From Pseudomonadota bacterium (GTDB lineage: Bacteria; Pseudomonadota; Alphaproteobacteria; Acetobacterales; Acetobacteraceae), in assembly GCA_021847995.1 (NCBI GenBank), contig JAJZNE010000124.1, positions 5,935 through 51,606 of the forward strand: a DNA stretch of 45,672 nt. Reading direction: 5' to 3'. Below the pieces are notes generated by a model. It was not told the origin of the DNA and ran no database searches. It was given only the letters and a program-made list of their open reading frames with translations. Shown piece after piece: positions 23,998 to 32,752 of this stretch; the stretch's first letter is position 1, and each line of letters starts with the position of its first letter. A program made the position numbers and the translations under genes.

Positions 23998-24851
23998 CGC
24001 CGCTTGGCGCGACGGAGGCCGATCTGGCGGCGGTGACGTCGCTGGTGCGGGCGGCGGGCACCAGTTTCTACCGCGGCATGCGGGTGCTGCCGCCGGATCG
24101 CCGGTTTGCCATGTATGCGATCTATGCGTTCTGCCGCATCGTCGATGACATCGCCGATGGCGAGGCGGCGTTCGCGCGCAAGCTGCCGGAACTCGATGCC
24201 TGGCGGCAGCGCATCGACCGGCTGTGGCAGGGCGAGGCGGACGGGCCGGTGACGCGCGTGCTGGCGCGCGCGGTCGCGGCATTTCCGCTGCGGCAGGCGG
24301 ATTTCCACGCCGTCATCGACGGCATGCAGATGGACTGCGCGGCGGCGATCGTGGCGCCGGAACGCACGGTGCTCGATCTCTATTGCGACCGCGTGGCCGT
24401 CGCGGTCGGTCGGCTCTCGGTGCGCGCGTTCGGCGATGCCTCGCCCGCCGCCGATGCGGTGGCGCACGGGCTGGGGCGGGCGCTGCAACTGACCAACATC
24501 CTGCGCGACCTGACCGAGGATGCGGCGCGCGGGCGGCTCTATCTGGCGCGCGAGGATCTCGATGCCGCCAATGTGCCGCACGATCCGGCTGCGGCCCTCA
24601 TCCATCCGGGACTGGCGATCGCCTGCACCGCGACGGCGGCGCGGGCGCGCGGCTATTTTGCCGAGGCGGCGCTGGCGATGCGCGACTGCGACCGGCGGGC
24701 GATGCGCCCGGCGCGGCTGATGGGCGCGACCTATGCCGCGATCCTCGGGCGCGTCGAACGGCGCGGCTGGCGCGACCTCGATGTCCCGGCGCGGCTGCCG
24801 GCATGGCAGAAGCTGTGGATCGCGCTGCGCTACGGGGTCGTCCAGCGGTGA
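23994..24851 (+). CDS. hpnD: presqualene diphosphate synthase (HpnD)
   Basis: 285 residues, ATG 23994. It is a head-to-head prenyltransferase joining two farnesyl diphosphates to presqualene diphosphate. Both Asp-rich motifs are intact: CRIVDDIAD (47-55) and QLTNILRDLTEDAARGR with YLAREDL following. SFYRGMRVLPPDRRFAMYAI is typical of the N-terminus. Downstream, 125 bp separate it from hpnE, the only larger gap inside the hpn set. No gene or clear promoter was found in that gap. Confidence 0.96.
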   Translation: MTPLGATEADLAAVTSLVRAAGTSFYRGMRVLPPDRRFAMYAIYAFCRIVDDIADGEAAFARKLPELDAWRQRIDRLWQGEADGPVTRVLARAVAAFPLRQADFHAVIDGMQMDCAAAIVAPERTVLDLYCDRVAVAVGRLSVRAFGDASPAADAVAHGLGRALQLTNILRDLTEDAARGRLYLAREDLDAANVPHDPAAALIHPGLAIACTATAARARGYFAEAALAMRDCDRRAMRPARLMGATYAAILGRVERRGWRDLDVPARLPAWQKLWIALRYGVVQR

Positions 24852-24976
24852 GCGGCGGGCGGGAAACATCCGCATCACCGGCGCCGGCAGGCTGTACCAT
24901 GCGCCGATGCACGCCGCACAAGCCGCGCCATGCGGTGGCCCCGCGCGGGTGCCATCCGCTCCGCCGGTGCCGCTGA

Positions 24977-26224
24977 ATGCGCGGCGTGCGGCATGTCCAT
25001 GTCATCGGCGCCGGTCTCGCCGGCCTTGCCGCGGCGGTGGCGCTGACCGTCGCGGGGCGCACGGTGACGGTGCATGAGGCGGGGCCGGCGGCGGGCGGGC
25101 GCTGCCGCTCCTATTTCGACCGTGAACTCGGCTGCCGCATCGACAACGGCAACCATCTGCTGCTGTCCGGCAACCATGCCACGATGGCCTATCTGGCGCA
25201 GATCGGCGCCGCCGGTTCGCTCGCCGGCCCGGACTGCCCGCTGTTTCCGTTCGTCGATGTGGCGAGCGGCGCGCGCTGGACGGTGGCGCCGAACCGGGGG
25301 CGCATTCCGTGGTGGATTCTGCGGCCCGGCCGCCGCGTGCCGGGGACGCGCGTGCGCGATTATCTGCGGCTGCGCTCGCTCGTGCGGCTGCGCGGCGACG
25401 TGACGGTGAAGGAGGCGCTGGACGACGGCGGCGCGCTCTATCGCAGACTGCTCGCACCGCTCGCCATCGCGGCCCTGAACACGCCGGCGGAAGAAGGGTT
25501 GGCGCGGCTGCTCGGCCGCGTGGTGGCGGAGACGCTGATGCGCGGCGGGCAGGCGTGCCTGCCGCGCGTGCCGCGGGTCGGGCTGTCGGAGAGTTTTGTC
25601 GATCCGGCGGTCGCCTTCCTCGCCGCGCATGGCGGCGCGGTGCGCACCGGGCGGCGCGTGACGGCGCTGGCGCAGGCGGCGGACAGCGTGACGGCGCTGC
25701 ATTTTGCCGACGGGACGGTCGATGTGGCGGACGGGGCCGTGGTGCTGGCGGCGCCGCCGCCGGTCGCGGCGGATCTGATTGCCGGTCTCGCGGTGCCGCG
25801 CGCCTTCTGCCCGATCGTCAACGTCCATTTCCGCATGACCGCCGATCCCGGTCCGGCCGGCTTCGTCGGCGTGGTCGGGGGGACCGCGGAATGGGTGTTC
25901 GTCAAGCCGGGCATCGTCTCCGTCACCGTGAGTGCGGCGCATCATCTGGCCGATCTGCCGGCCGAGGCGATCGCCGCGCGCATCTGGCAGGATGTCCGCA
26001 CGGCACTCGGCCGATCGGATGCGATGCCGGCGGTGCGGGTGATCAAGGAACGGCGTGCCACCTTCGCCGCGACGGCGGCGGAGGAGGCGCGGCGGCCGGG
26101 TCCGCGCACGCGCCTGCGCAACCTTGCCCTTGCCGGCGACTGGACGGCAACCGGCCTGCCGGCCACGATCGAGGGGGCGGTGCGCTCCGGGCGCACGGCT
26201 GCCGAACTTCTGCTCACAAGTTGA
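24977..26224 (+). CDS. hpnE: hydroxysqualene dehydroxylase (HpnE)
   Basis: 415 residues, ATG 24977. A flavin amine oxidase/phytoene desaturase-type protein with the FAD Rossmann motif VIGAGLAGLAAAVAL at 9-23. It also has the family segments GGRCRSYFD, IDNGNHLLLSGN and, at the C-terminus, LALAGDWTATGLPATIEGAV with SGR. It reduces hydroxysqualene to squalene, completing the HpnCDE route used by bacteria lacking a eukaryote-type squalene synthase. It is 12 bp upstream of the cyclase gene. Confidence 0.95.
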   Translation: MRGVRHVHVIGAGLAGLAAAVALTVAGRTVTVHEAGPAAGGRCRSYFDRELGCRIDNGNHLLLSGNHATMAYLAQIGAAGSLAGPDCPLFPFVDVASGARWTVAPNRGRIPWWILRPGRRVPGTRVRDYLRLRSLVRLRGDVTVKEALDDGGALYRRLLAPLAIAALNTPAEEGLARLLGRVVAETLMRGGQACLPRVPRVGLSESFVDPAVAFLAAHGGAVRTGRRVTALAQAADSVTALHFADGTVDVADGAVVLAAPPPVAADLIAGLAVPRAFCPIVNVHFRMTADPGPAGFVGVVGGTAEWVFVKPGIVSVTVSAAHHLADLPAEAIAARIWQDVRTALGRSDAMPAVRVIKERRATFAATAAEEARRPGPRTRLRNLALAGDWTATGLPATIEGAVRSGRTAAELLLTS

Positions 26225-26236
26225 CGGAATTCCTGG

Positions 26237-28171
26237 ATGCTGGGCGAGACGATGGACACAGCGCTGGACGATGCGGTGGCGCGCGCGGGGGCGGCGCTGC
26301 TGCGCCGGCAGCGCCCGGACGGGCACTGGGTGTTCGAACTGGAAGCGGACGCCACCATCCCAGCCGAATACGTGCTGCTGGAACATTACCTCGACCGCAT
26401 CGATGCGGAACTGGAGCGGCGCATCGGCAACTATCTGCGCGCGACCCAGGGCGGACATGGCGGCTGGCCGCTGTTTCATGACGGCGCCTTCAATCTTTCC
26501 GCGACAGTGAAGGCGTATTTCGCCCTCAGGATGCTGGGCGACGACCCCGCCGCGCCGCACATGCGCCGCGCCCGCGAGGCGGTGCTGGCGGCCGGCGGGG
26601 CGGAGCGCAGCAATGTCTTCACCCGCGCCCAGCTTGCCCTTTTCGGCGAGGTGCCGTGGCGCGCGGTACCGGTGATGCCGGTGGAGCTGGTGCTGCTGCC
26701 GCGCTGGTTCCCGTTTCACCTGGACAAGGTGTCGTACTGGTCGCGCACGGTGATCGTGCCGCTCACGGTGCTGATGGCTCTCCGCCCGCAGGCCCGCAAC
26801 CCGCGTGGCGTGCATATCCCGGAACTGTTCGCAACCCCGCCGGCGCGCGTGCGCGACTGGATCCGCGGTCCGTTCCGTTCCGGCTGGGGGCATTTCTTCA
26901 AGGGACTGGACGCGGTGCTGCGCGCGTTGCAGCCGGCGTTTCCCCGCCCGCTGCGCCGGCGCGCGATCGCGCGCGCCGTCAGCTTCGTCACCGAACGCCT
27001 GAACGGCGAGGATGGGCTGGGGGCGATCTATCCGGCGATGGCGAACACGGTGATGATGTTCGACGTGCTCGGCTATGCCCCCGACCATCCCGACGCCGCC
27101 ATCGCTTGGGCGAGCGTGCGCAAGCTGCTGGTGGTGGAGGCCGACCGCGCCTATTGCCAGCCCTGCCTTTCGCCTGTGTGGGACACCGGCCTCGCCGCGC
27201 ATGCGGTGGCGGAGGCGGACCACGACGCGCATCCCGCGGTGGCGCAGGCGGCGGCGTGGCTCGCGGCGCGGCAGGTGCTGGAGGTGGCCGGGGACTGGGC
27301 GGCGGCGCGGCCGGGCGTCGCGCCCGGCGGCTGGGCGTTCCAGTATGCCAACCCGCACTATCCCGACGTGGACGATACCGCCGTCGTCGGCATGCTGCTG
27401 CATCGGCACATGCAGGCGGACGGCGGCGATCCGGCCCGTGAAGCGGCGATCGCGCGGGCGCGCGACTGGATCGTCGGCATGCAGTCGAAGGGCGGCGGCT
27501 GGGGCGCGTTCGATGCCGACAATGACAAGATGTATCTCAATCACATCCCGTTCGCCGATCACGGCGCGCTGCTTGATCCGCCGACCGCGGACGTGACGGC
27601 ACGCTGCGTCTCCTTCCTCGCGCAGATCGGCATGCCGGACTCCGATCCGGTGCTGGTGCGCGCGCTCGCCTGGCTCAGGCGCGAGCAGATGCCGGACGGC
27701 AGCTGGTTCGGCCGCTGGGGCACCAACTACATCTATGGCACATGGTCGGTGCTGTGCGCCTTCAATGCGGCGGGCGTTGCCCCCGACGATCCGGCGGTGC
27801 GCCGCGCCGTCGCCTTCCTGCTCGCCACCCAGCGCGATGACGGCGGCTGGGGCGAGGACAACGAAAGCTATGCCGACGCGCCGCCCGGCCGCTACCATCG
27901 CAGCAACCCGTCGCAGACGGCGTGGGCGCTGCTCGGCCTGATGGCGGCCGGAGAGGCCGCGCATCCGGCGACGGCACGCGGCATTGCCTGGCTCGCCGCC
28001 TGCCAGAAGCCGGACGGCGAATGGGATGAAGCGCCCTATACCGCGGTCGGATTTCCGCGCGTGTTCTATCTGCGCTATCACGGCTATCGTCTGTTCTTCC
28101 CGCTGCTGGCGCTGGCGCGGTTCCGCAACCTTGCGCGCGGCAACGACAGGCGGGTGGCGTGGGGGTTCTGA
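26237..28171 (+). CDS. shc: squalene-hopene cyclase
   Basis: 644 residues from ATG 26237; a second ATG at 26252 is an equally possible start. It cyclises squalene to hopene/diplopterol as a monotopic inner-membrane enzyme. The catalytic DxDD acid is PDVDDTA (377-380). Several QW repeats are present, such as GGHGGWPLF, KGGGWGAFDADND, QRDDGGWGEDNESY and QKPDGEWDE, and the C-terminal YLRYHGYRLFFPLLAL is typical. Length matches bacterial SHCs. It ends the core hopanoid genes; adenosylhopane extension genes (hpnH, hpnG) are not in this window. The next gene, a liv-type binding protein, starts 64 bp later. Confidence 0.98.
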   Translation: MLGETMDTALDDAVARAGAALLRRQRPDGHWVFELEADATIPAEYVLLEHYLDRIDAELERRIGNYLRATQGGHGGWPLFHDGAFNLSATVKAYFALRMLGDDPAAPHMRRAREAVLAAGGAERSNVFTRAQLALFGEVPWRAVPVMPVELVLLPRWFPFHLDKVSYWSRTVIVPLTVLMALRPQARNPRGVHIPELFATPPARVRDWIRGPFRSGWGHFFKGLDAVLRALQPAFPRPLRRRAIARAVSFVTERLNGEDGLGAIYPAMANTVMMFDVLGYAPDHPDAAIAWASVRKLLVVEADRAYCQPCLSPVWDTGLAAHAVAEADHDAHPAVAQAAAWLAARQVLEVAGDWAAARPGVAPGGWAFQYANPHYPDVDDTAVVGMLLHRHMQADGGDPAREAAIARARDWIVGMQSKGGGWGAFDADNDKMYLNHIPFADHGALLDPPTADVTARCVSFLAQIGMPDSDPVLVRALAWLRREQMPDGSWFGRWGTNYIYGTWSVLCAFNAAGVAPDDPAVRRAVAFLLATQRDDGGWGEDNESYADAPPGRYHRSNPSQTAWALLGLMAAGEAAHPATARGIAWLAACQKPDGEWDEAPYTAVGFPRVFYLRYHGYRLFFPLLALARFRNLARGNDRRVAWGF

Positions 28172-28235
28172 GGCGTCCGGCTTGACAGCGGCTGCCGCCG
28201 TCGCCACGCAGGCGGGGTCACGGGGGAGGATAACG
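28172..28235 (+). promoter_or_regulatory. possible promoter of the liv-type operon
   Basis: A consensus-like -35 TTGACA lies at 28182-28187, just after the cyclase stop. No good -10 is seen at the right spacing (17 bp downstream reads CACGCA). The GGGGGAGGATAACG ribosome-binding site precedes ATG 28236. The liv operon may thus start here or be read through from hpn. Confidence 0.3.
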
Positions 28236-29420
28236 ATGCCGTTGCACAGGCGAGCGTTCCTGGCCGCATCCGCGGCGAGTGTTGCGGCCCCGGTGGTGAT
28301 CCGCCCGGCCCGCGCGGCGGAGACGGTGCGGATCGGCTGGATTCCCGCGCTGACCGGCGCAAGCTCGGCCCCCGGCATCGGATTCAACCGCGGCGTCATC
28401 CTCGCCGCCGCCGAGATCAATGCCGCCGGCGGTGTCGGGGGACGGATGATCGAGGTCATCACCCGCGACACCCAGGGCGACCCGACGAAGGCGGTGAACG
28501 CGACGGTCGAACTGATTTCCCGCCAGCAGGTGGCGGCGATCTGGGGGCCGGTGAATTCCGGCGAGGCGCTGGCGACGACGCCGCTGATCGCGCGCAACCG
28601 CGTCCCCTCGCTGCACCCCTGCGTGATCGACAGCCTGATCGACCCGGCCAAGTACCCCAACGCCTTCCGCATCGCGCCCGCGGGGGCGCAGTGGGAGGCC
28701 GCGGTACGCCACTACTGCCTCGATATCCTGAAGGTGCGCAAGGTCGCGATCGTCGGCGACACCACCGGCTACGGCACCACCGCGACCCGCGATTCGGTGG
28801 CGGATTTCACCCGTGCCGGCGCCGATGTCGTCTATCACGACCTGATCGACGCAACCCGGACCGACGTGACGGCGGACGTGCTCCGCATGCAGCAGGCGGG
28901 TGCCGAGGCCGTGATCCCCTGGAGCGTGACCACCGGGCTGATGGCCCGGCTGCTGAACGTGCGCGGTGCGCGCGGGTGGGACGTGCCGTTCGTCGGCCAC
29001 CCTTCACTCGGCTCCGGCGAGGTGCATCGGCTGCTCGACAGGGAAGCCTACTGGGACAAGGTCTATCTTGTCGGCTACCGCAGTTGCAGCTACGGCGCCG
29101 ATGGCAGGCTGCCGGCGCGCATGCAGGCATTCGTCGATCGGCTGCGCGGCAAGGTCGATCTGGCGGACACGACGCTGTGGTGGGTGGCCGCAGGCCACGA
29201 CGCGATCCGGCTGGTGGCGGAAGCGGTGCAGGCGACGAAATCCACTTCGCATGAGGCGATCATCGGTTACTGGAATACGCTCACGTCATGGCCCGGCCTT
29301 TATGGCGACTATACCTGGACGAAGCAGGAGCATAACGGCTACCCGACGGAGGAGGTGGTGATGTCGGTTGCCAGCTCCTTCCGCGACGGCGCCTATGCGC
29401 TGGCGCCGGGCTATTCCTGA
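28236..29420 (+). CDS. branched-chain amino acid-type ABC substrate-binding protein
   Basis: 394 residues, ATG 28236. The N-terminal HRRAFLAAS followed by a hydrophobic stretch ending ARAAE is a likely twin-arginine signal. The mature protein is a Peripla_BP_6 (LivK-like) fold: VRIGWIPALTGASSAPGIGF, EINAAGGVGGRMIEVITRD and AIWGPVNSGEALATTPLI. Members bind branched-chain amino acids, but also urea, amides, aromatic acids and other carboxylates. The ligand here is unknown; the downstream enolase-superfamily enzyme and alcohol dehydrogenase suggest a non-amino-acid carboxylate. It heads a complete K-H-M/G-F importer. Confidence 0.9.
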   Translation: MPLHRRAFLAASAASVAAPVVIRPARAAETVRIGWIPALTGASSAPGIGFNRGVILAAAEINAAGGVGGRMIEVITRDTQGDPTKAVNATVELISRQQVAAIWGPVNSGEALATTPLIARNRVPSLHPCVIDSLIDPAKYPNAFRIAPAGAQWEAAVRHYCLDILKVRKVAIVGDTTGYGTTATRDSVADFTRAGADVVYHDLIDATRTDVTADVLRMQQAGAEAVIPWSVTTGLMARLLNVRGARGWDVPFVGHPSLGSGEVHRLLDREAYWDKVYLVGYRSCSYGADGRLPARMQAFVDRLRGKVDLADTTLWWVAAGHDAIRLVAEAVQATKSTSHEAIIGYWNTLTSWPGLYGDYTWTKQEHNGYPTEEVVMSVASSFRDGAYALAPGYS

Positions 29421-29428
29421 ACCGCGCC

Positions 29429-30286
29429 GTGCTTGAAGCGGTCATCGTCTCCGGCGTCGCCATCGGGGCGGTCTATGCGCTGATCGGCATCACCTACAAC
29501 GTCATGTATGCCGCCTCGCGGGTGATGAGCTTCACCTCCGGCCAGCTCGGCATGCTGGGCGGCGTGTTCGGGGCGTGGTTCATCCTCCGCCTCGGCCTGC
29601 CGGTTCTGCCGGGGGCGGTGCTGACACTCTCCGCGTGCGCGCTGGTCGGCCTGGCGACGGAGATCGTCGCGGTGCGGCCGGTGCTGGCGAGCCTGGAGAA
29701 GCATCTCTATGTCCTCTCCACGCTCGCCTTCGCGCTGCTGATCCAGCAGTTCGTCGCCATCGAATGGAGCACCGAGCCGCAGCCGTTCCCGCGCCTGCTG
29801 GCGTTCGGCGATGCGCTGATCGACCAGAAATTCTGGCTGCCGCTGGCGGCCTGCGCGGCGGTGATCGTGGCGCTGGAAATCATCTATCGCCGCACATTGG
29901 TCGGGCGCGCCTTCCTTGCCATCGCCGAGGACGGGTTCGCCGCGCGCGCGCTCGGTCTGCCGGAGCGGCGGCTGCGCATGGCGAGCTATGCGCTGGCCGG
30001 CGTGATCGGCGGGCTGGCCGGGTTCGCCGGCGGCGAACTGATGCTCGCGTTCTTTGCCAACGGTCCGCTGCTGTCCTTCTACGGCTTCGTCCCGGTGGCC
30101 CTCGGCGGTCTCGGCAACAACCGCGGCGCCATCATCGGCGGATTGCTGCTCGGCCTGTTTCAGCAGGCTGCGAGTTTCCTGGTCGGCGGGCTGTTCGTCA
30201 GTGTCGCGACCTTCGTCGTGTTCATCGCCGTGCTGCTGGCCGCCCCGCAGGGTCTGTTCGGCGCGGCAGCGGGGCGGCGGGTATGA
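29429..30286 (+). CDS. livH: branched-chain amino acid-type ABC permease LivH
   Basis: 285 residues, GTG 29429, 8 bp after the binding-protein stop. It is a polytopic LivH-family permease with about 8 hydrophobic segments. It begins VIVSGVAIGAVYALIGITYN and has the cytoplasmic loop FLAIAEDGFAARALGLPERRL, plus the late VALGGLGNNRGAIIGGLLLG. It pairs with the LivM half of the next protein. Its stop overlaps that start in ATGA. Confidence 0.93.
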   Translation: MLEAVIVSGVAIGAVYALIGITYNVMYAASRVMSFTSGQLGMLGGVFGAWFILRLGLPVLPGAVLTLSACALVGLATEIVAVRPVLASLEKHLYVLSTLAFALLIQQFVAIEWSTEPQPFPRLLAFGDALIDQKFWLPLAACAAVIVALEIIYRRTLVGRAFLAIAEDGFAARALGLPERRLRMASYALAGVIGGLAGFAGGELMLAFFANGPLLSFYGFVPVALGGLGNNRGAIIGGLLLGLFQQAASFLVGGLFVSVATFVVFIAVLLAAPQGLFGAAAGRRV

Positions 30287-32034
30287 CGCCGACACCGGTC
30301 TGGCGGCGCGCGCTGCCCTATCTGCTGCTGCTCGCCGCGGCCATCCTGCTGCCGTTCACCGGCAGCACCTACTGGGGCGTGATCGCGACGCGGGCAGCGA
30401 TCTACTGGGTGCTGGTGGCGGGGTTGAATCTCGTCGTCGGGTTCGCGGGTCAGCTGGCGATCGGCTATGTCGCGCTGCTCGCCCTCGGCGCCTACACAAC
30501 GTCGGTGCTGTGCGCGCGCACCGGCATCGGCATGGTGCCGGCGCTGGCGGCGGGGGGCGTCGTGGGGGCGCTGTTCGGCGTCCTGGTCGGGCTGCCGGCG
30601 CTGCGCCTGCGCACCTTCTATTTTGCCATGGCGACGCTCGGTTTCGCGACCATCGTGACGCAGGTGGCACTTGCCTGGACCGACGTGACCGGCGGCGGCG
30701 TCGGTGTCCCGGGGCCGAGCCTGCCGGCGCCGTTCGATACGCCATGGGGCTTCTATGCCGCCTGCGTGATGCTGGCGGCCCTCGCCACCTGGATGACGGC
30801 GAACATCGCGGCCAGCCGCTTCGGCCGCGCGCTGGTGGCGCTGCGCGATGCCGATGTCGCGGCCGAGGCCAGCGGGATCGCCAAGGCGCCGCTGTTCGTC
30901 ACCGTGTTTCTGTTCAGCGGCGCGGCGGCCGGAATCGCCGGCGGGCTGTTCGCTGATCTGCAGACGTACATCACGCCGGATGCGTTCACCTTCGACCTGT
31001 CGGTGCTGTTCTTCATCGCCATCCTGGTCGGCGGGCGCGGTTCGATTCTGGGTCCGCTGCTCGGCACGCTGCTGCTGACGGCGCTGCCGGAGGTGGCGGC
31101 GCCGCTGGTGGCGTGGTCCACCTTCCTCTATGCCGCACTGCTGCTGCTGATCGTGCTGCTGATGCCGGGCGGAATCGCGGAGCTGCTCGACTGGCGCAAC
31201 CGCCGTCCGCTGACGCAGGATCGTGTCGTGCTGCCGCGGCCGGCGCTGCTCGCGGACCTGCTGCCGGAGCGGCATCGTGCGCCGGCGCTCGCGGTGCGCG
31301 ACGTGCGGCTGGCATTCGGCGGCGTGCGCGCGATCGACGGGCTGTCGCTCGATCTCCATGCCGGTGAGGTGCATGGCCTGATCGGCCCGAACGGTAGCGG
31401 CAAGACGACAACGCTCAACGTCATCGGCGGCTTCGCGCGCCCGCAATCCGGCAGCGTCGTGCTCGGTGCAACAAGATTGCCGCAGGGTGCGCCGGCGGCG
31501 CGGGCCCGCCACGGCATTGCCCGCACGTTCCAGACGCCGCGCATGGTCGGCGAGGCGACGGTGCTCGACAACGTGATGATCGGCGGTGGCGTGACGGCGC
31601 GGGCAGGCTTCATGGAAGCGGCGCTGCGCCTGCCGCGGCAGCTTCGCGAGGAAGCGGCGCTGGTGCGCCGTGCCCGCCTTGCCCTGGGCGCGGTCGGCCT
31701 CGATGCGCTGGCGGCGGTGCGGTGCGACCGGCTTCAGCACAGCGAGCTGCGGTTCCTGGAGATCGCGCGGGCGTTGCTCGCGCAGCCGGATTTCCTGCTG
31801 CTCGATGAGCCGGCGGCCGGCCTGGCGGCGCCCGAGATCCACGAACTCGGCGCCCTGATCCGCGCCCTTGCCGCGCGCGGCGTCGGCGTGCTGCTGGTCG
31901 AACATCATGCCGACCTGATCTTCGCGATCTGCGACCGGGTGACGGTGCTCGATCTCGGCCGCGTGCTGGCGGCCGGAAAGCCCGCGGAAATCCGGGCGCA
32001 CAGGGAGGTGGTCAGTGCCTATCTCGGCGCCTGA
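30283..32034 (+). CDS. fused LivM permease - LivG ATPase
   Basis: 583 residues, ATG 30283. Residues 1-300 are a LivM-type permease (NLVVGFAGQLAIGYVALLALG, the FGRALVALRDADVAAEASGI loop, ILVGGRGSILGPLLGTLLL). After a 30-residue linker, residues 330-583 are a LivG-type ATPase. The ATPase carries Walker A GPNGSGKTTT (near 370), a signature replaced by LQHSELRFLEIARAL, and Walker B LLLDEPAAGL followed by a LLVEHH switch region. No stop codon separates the halves. Such M-G fusions occur in several proteobacteria. The fused protein fixes the permease to ATPase ratio at one to one. Confidence 0.93.
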   Translation: MTPTPVWRRALPYLLLLAAAILLPFTGSTYWGVIATRAAIYWVLVAGLNLVVGFAGQLAIGYVALLALGAYTTSVLCARTGIGMVPALAAGGVVGALFGVLVGLPALRLRTFYFAMATLGFATIVTQVALAWTDVTGGGVGVPGPSLPAPFDTPWGFYAACVMLAALATWMTANIAASRFGRALVALRDADVAAEASGIAKAPLFVTVFLFSGAAAGIAGGLFADLQTYITPDAFTFDLSVLFFIAILVGGRGSILGPLLGTLLLTALPEVAAPLVAWSTFLYAALLLLIVLLMPGGIAELLDWRNRRPLTQDRVVLPRPALLADLLPERHRAPALAVRDVRLAFGGVRAIDGLSLDLHAGEVHGLIGPNGSGKTTTLNVIGGFARPQSGSVVLGATRLPQGAPAARARHGIARTFQTPRMVGEATVLDNVMIGGGVTARAGFMEAALRLPRQLREEAALVRRARLALGAVGLDALAAVRCDRLQHSELRFLEIARALLAQPDFLLLDEPAAGLAAPEIHELGALIRALAARGVGVLLVEHHADLIFAICDRVTVLDLGRVLAAGKPAEIRAHREVVSAYLGA

Positions 32035-32752
32035 GGCGGACCTGCTGGAAATTCGCGGCCTCGTCGCCGGCTACGGCAAGATCGTCGTGCTGCACGGCGT
32101 CGATCTGGCGGTGCGGCAGGGTGAGGTGGTGACCCTGCTGGGCGCCAACGGCGCCGGCAAGACGACCGTGCTGCGCGCGCTCTCCGGCCTGCTGCCGCGC
32201 GGTGGCGGCAGTATCCGCTTCGCCGGCGCGGCGCTGCCGCCGGCCGATCCGCGCGCCGCGGTGCGCGCCGGCATCGCCCATGTCATCGAAGGCCATCGTG
32301 TCTTCACGCAATTGCCGATCGCGGACAATCTGCTGCTCGCCGGCTACGATCTCTCCGGCGCCACGCGGCGCGCGCGGGTGGAGGAGGCGCTGGCCGAATT
32401 TCCCGAACTGGCGGCGCGGCGCCATGAACGCGCCGGGGCACTGAGCGGCGGGCAGCAGCAGATGCTGGCGGTGGCGCAGGGGCTGGTGCGCCGGCCGCGT
32501 CTGCTGCTGCTCGACGAACCCTCCGCCGGCCTGTCGCCGGTGCTGGTCGATCGCGTGCTGACGGTGCTGCGGCGGCTGCGTGCGGCCGGGGTTGCCGTGC
32601 TGCTGGTCGAACAGCTGATCGAGAAGGCGCTCGGCGTTGCCGACCGCGTCTATGCCCTGGCGCGCGGGCGCGTGGTGCTGGAGGCCGCGACCGACGCACC
32701 CGATCTGCCGGCGCGGCTGGAGCGCGCCTATCTGGGGGAGGTTTCGGGATGA
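32015..32752 (+). CDS. livF: branched-chain amino acid-type ABC ATPase LivF
   Basis: 245 residues from GTG 32015, which overlaps the end of the M-G fusion by 20 bp. It has Walker A GANGAGKTT, the LivF-type GIAHVIEGHRVFTQLPIADN, signature LSGGQQQMLAVAQGL, Walker B LLLLDEPSAGLSP and the LLVEQ switch. It completes the importer as the second ATPase. Its stop overlaps the start of the enolase-superfamily gene (ATGA), so importer and enzyme are in one operon. Confidence 0.94.
   Translation: MPISAPEADLLEIRGLVAGYGKIVVLHGVDLAVRQGEVVTLLGANGAGKTTVLRALSGLLPRGGGSIRFAGAALPPADPRAAVRAGIAHVIEGHRVFTQLPIADNLLLAGYDLSGATRRARVEEALAEFPELAARRHERAGALSGGQQQMLAVAQGLVRRPRLLLLDEPSAGLSPVLVDRVLTVLRRLRAAGVAVLLVEQLIEKALGVADRVYALARGRVVLEAATDAPDLPARLERAYLGEVSG

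Noticed and set aside
24852-24976. possible small gene between hpnD and hpnE
   Set aside because: 125 bp with no coherent start plus ribosome-binding site and no protein similarity seen.
28182-28187. TTGACA as a firm promoter for the liv-type operon
   Set aside because: Lacks a matching -10 at 16-18 bp; kept only as a low-confidence regulatory feature.
24875-28672. 1265-residue open frame on the minus strand
   Set aside because: Fully antisense to hpnE, shc and livK, with Arg/His/Gln-rich low-complexity translation; the plus-strand proteins are clearly the real ones.
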